DNA of 7,094 nt from assembly GCA_023427575.1 (NCBI GenBank), contig JAEZAY010000005.1:1-7094 (forward strand), read 5' to 3'. Below the pieces are notes generated by a model. The model ran no database searches and had not been told where the DNA came from. It was given only the letters and a program-made list of their open reading frames with translations. The position numbers and the translations under genes are program-made. Below, piece by piece: positions 5,807 to 7,094 of this stretch. Source of the stretch: Bacteroidota bacterium. Its GTDB lineage: Bacteria; Bacteroidota; Bacteroidia; Chitinophagales; Chitinophagaceae. The stretch's first letter is position 1, and every line of letters begins with the position of its first letter.

Positions 5807-7045
5807 ATGGTTCTGAGCTATATCTGGCTTTCGTTTTTCCTGCTTGCTTTTTTGATTGCCGCGATCCGGTGGATGTTTTTTTCGGACGGGGAAATTTTCC
5901 GGGTACTGGTGGATGGGATTTTTAAAGCGGCAAACGATGGTTTTGAGATCTCGCTGAACCTGGTGGGCTTGATGGCCCTGTTTCTTGGATTTATGAAAAT
6001 CGGGGAGCGGGCCGGCGCCATTAACTTTTTATCGCGGATTGTGGCCCCTTTTTTCCTGCGGCTCTTTCCAGAGATTCCCAGAAATCATCCTTCCATTGGC
6101 CATATGATCATGAATTTTTCGGCCAATTTGCTGGGGCTTGACAATGCCGCCACGCCATTTGGTCTGAAAGCCATGGAGAGCCTGCAGGAACTGAATCCCG
6201 ATAAAGACAGGGCCAGCAACGCCCAGATCATGTTTCTGGCGCTTCATGCCAGCGGGCTTACCCTGATCCCGGTTAGTATTATTGCCATGAGGGCTTCCAT
6301 GAAACCACCCGCCGAACATCCCACCGATATTTTTATACCCTGTATGATTGTAACATTTGTAGCAACCATGGCCGCGATGATCGCTGTTTCCATCAAACAA
6401 CGGATCAACCTGCTACAGCCTGTTATCATCGCCTGGGTGCTCGGAATTTCATCCCTCATTGCGGCACTGGTCTGGTACCTCACTTCCTTATCGCAGGAGA
6501 ATTTGCTGGGTTTTTCCATTACCTTAAGCAATGGTTTGATCCTGCTGATTTTCCTGGTCTTTCTTTTGGGCGCAATGTGGAAAAAGGTGAATGTGTTTGA
6601 AGCGTTTGTGGATGGGGCGAAAGGAGGATTTGAAATAGCCGTGCGCATAATACCCTACCTGATTGCCATGCTGGTGGCGATCAGCGTGCTGCGAAATTCC
6701 GGAGTGTTTACTTATATCATCGATGTGTTTTCGGCCTTTTTTAATTTATTTGGAATAAATACCGAATTCGTTGCGGCTTTGCCTACCGCATTGATGAAGC
6801 CACTGAGCGGAAGCGGGGCCCGCGGAATGATGGTGGAAGCCATGAATACCCATGGCGCGGATTCTTTTGTAGGCAGACTGGCTTCTATATTCCAGGGAAC
6901 CAGCGATACCACCTTTTATGTGGTGGCTGTTTATTTTGGAGCCATCTCGGTAAAAAATACCCGTTATTCGATTCCGGTAATGCTGATTGCCGACTTAGTA
7001 GGAGTGACCACCGCTATTTTTGTAGCCTTTATATTCTTTCATTGA
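5807..7045 (+). CDS. SpmA-SpmB fusion, nucleoside-recognition (Gate) domain membrane protein
   Basis: A 412-residue inner-membrane protein joining two families that are separate genes, spmA and spmB, in Bacillus. Residues about 1-195 match SpmA: a hydrophobic start, GLMALFLGFMKIGERAG (54-70), LFPEIPRNHPSIGHMIMNFS (86-105), ANLLGLDNAATPFGLKAM (106-123) and the LIPVSIIAMR segment (153-162). Residues 196-255 form a linker with two or more membrane helices. Residues about 256-412 match SpmB: WKKVNVFEAFVDGAKGGFEI (258-277), RIIPYLIAMLVAISVLRNSG (280-299), MKPLSGSGARGMM (330-342), GADSFVGRLASIFQGTSDTT (350-369) and FYVVAVYFGAISVKNTRY (370-387). Both halves carry a Gate-type segment, VDG...GFEI, near 35-48 and 268-277. 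In Bacillus these proteins act in spore-core dehydration. In a bacterium that probably does not sporulate the role must differ, and small-molecule transport is a guess from the Gate domain. No Shine-Dalgarno precedes the ATG at 5807. The 49 bases after the stop show no terminator. Confidence 0.9.
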   Translation: MVLSYIWLSFFLLAFLIAAIRWMFFSDGEIFRVLVDGIFKAANDGFEISLNLVGLMALFLGFMKIGERAGAINFLSRIVAPFFLRLFPEIPRNHPSIGHMIMNFSANLLGLDNAATPFGLKAMESLQELNPDKDRASNAQIMFLALHASGLTLIPVSIIAMRASMKPPAEHPTDIFIPCMIVTFVATMAAMIAVSIKQRINLLQPVIIAWVLGISSLIAALVWYLTSLSQENLLGFSITLSNGLILLIFLVFLLGAMWKKVNVFEAFVDGAKGGFEIAVRIIPYLIAMLVAISVLRNSGVFTYIIDVFSAFFNLFGINTEFVAALPTALMKPLSGSGARGMMVEAMNTHGADSFVGRLASIFQGTSDTTFYVVAVYFGAISVKNTRYSIPVMLIADLVGVTTAIFVAFIFFH

Positions 7046-7094
7046 TTGAAACAATTGCGGCGACCCGTGAGCGTTGTTATATGGATTGAATGCT

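Noticed and set aside
6029..6648. Minus-strand open frames inside the SpmA-SpmB fusion gene
   Set aside because: They are antisense to a conserved membrane-protein frame and show no motif of their own.
7046..7094. GTG at 7067 opening a frame to the right edge
   Set aside because: Only nine codons are visible, with no ribosome site or family similarity.

Overview
The window looks like an ordinary chromosomal segment of a member of the Bacteroidota. Three things point there: a TonB-dependent receptor with an N-terminal carboxypeptidase-regulatory-like domain, weak or absent Shine-Dalgarno sequences before most starts, and a TATCTTTG box matching the Bacteroidetes -7 promoter consensus TAnnTTTG. 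Protein wording in PurC, YchF and the receptor feels closest to the Sphingobacteriia/Chitinophagia side of the phylum, but that is an impression and was not computed.

Layout from left to right. Bases 1-77 hold, on the minus strand, what may be the first codons of a gene running off the left edge. Bases 78-301 are non-coding and carry two tandem hairpins, the second an intrinsic terminator with T-tracts on both strands just beyond the end of purC. purC (SAICAR synthetase, purine biosynthesis) is read leftward from about 1243 or 1228 to 302. A 127-bp divergent gap separates it from a 964-residue TonB-dependent outer-membrane receptor read rightward (1371-4265). The receptor ends at a strong 13-bp bidirectional terminator (4284-4320), shared with the convergent gene ychF (4405-5505, minus strand), which encodes the translation-associated ATPase YchF. 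A 301-bp divergent intergenic region (5506-5806) contains a likely ychF promoter, a terminator-like hairpin inside the predicted ychF leader, a perfect 18-bp palindrome next to the ychF start, and a separate 43-nt foldable element. The last complete gene (5807-7045, plus strand) encodes a single-chain fusion of the SpmA and SpmB families, a membrane protein of the nucleoside-recognition/Gate type.

The complete genes alternate in direction (minus, plus, minus, plus), so none is co-transcribed with another in the window, and they share no evident pathway. There is no RNA gene, mobile element, CRISPR array or phage signature. The points worth a second look are the structured ychF leader, the SpmA-SpmB fusion in what is probably a non-sporulating lineage, and a glutamine/leucine/proline-rich insertion in the receptor barrel. 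I found no clear candidate for an undescribed multi-gene system.
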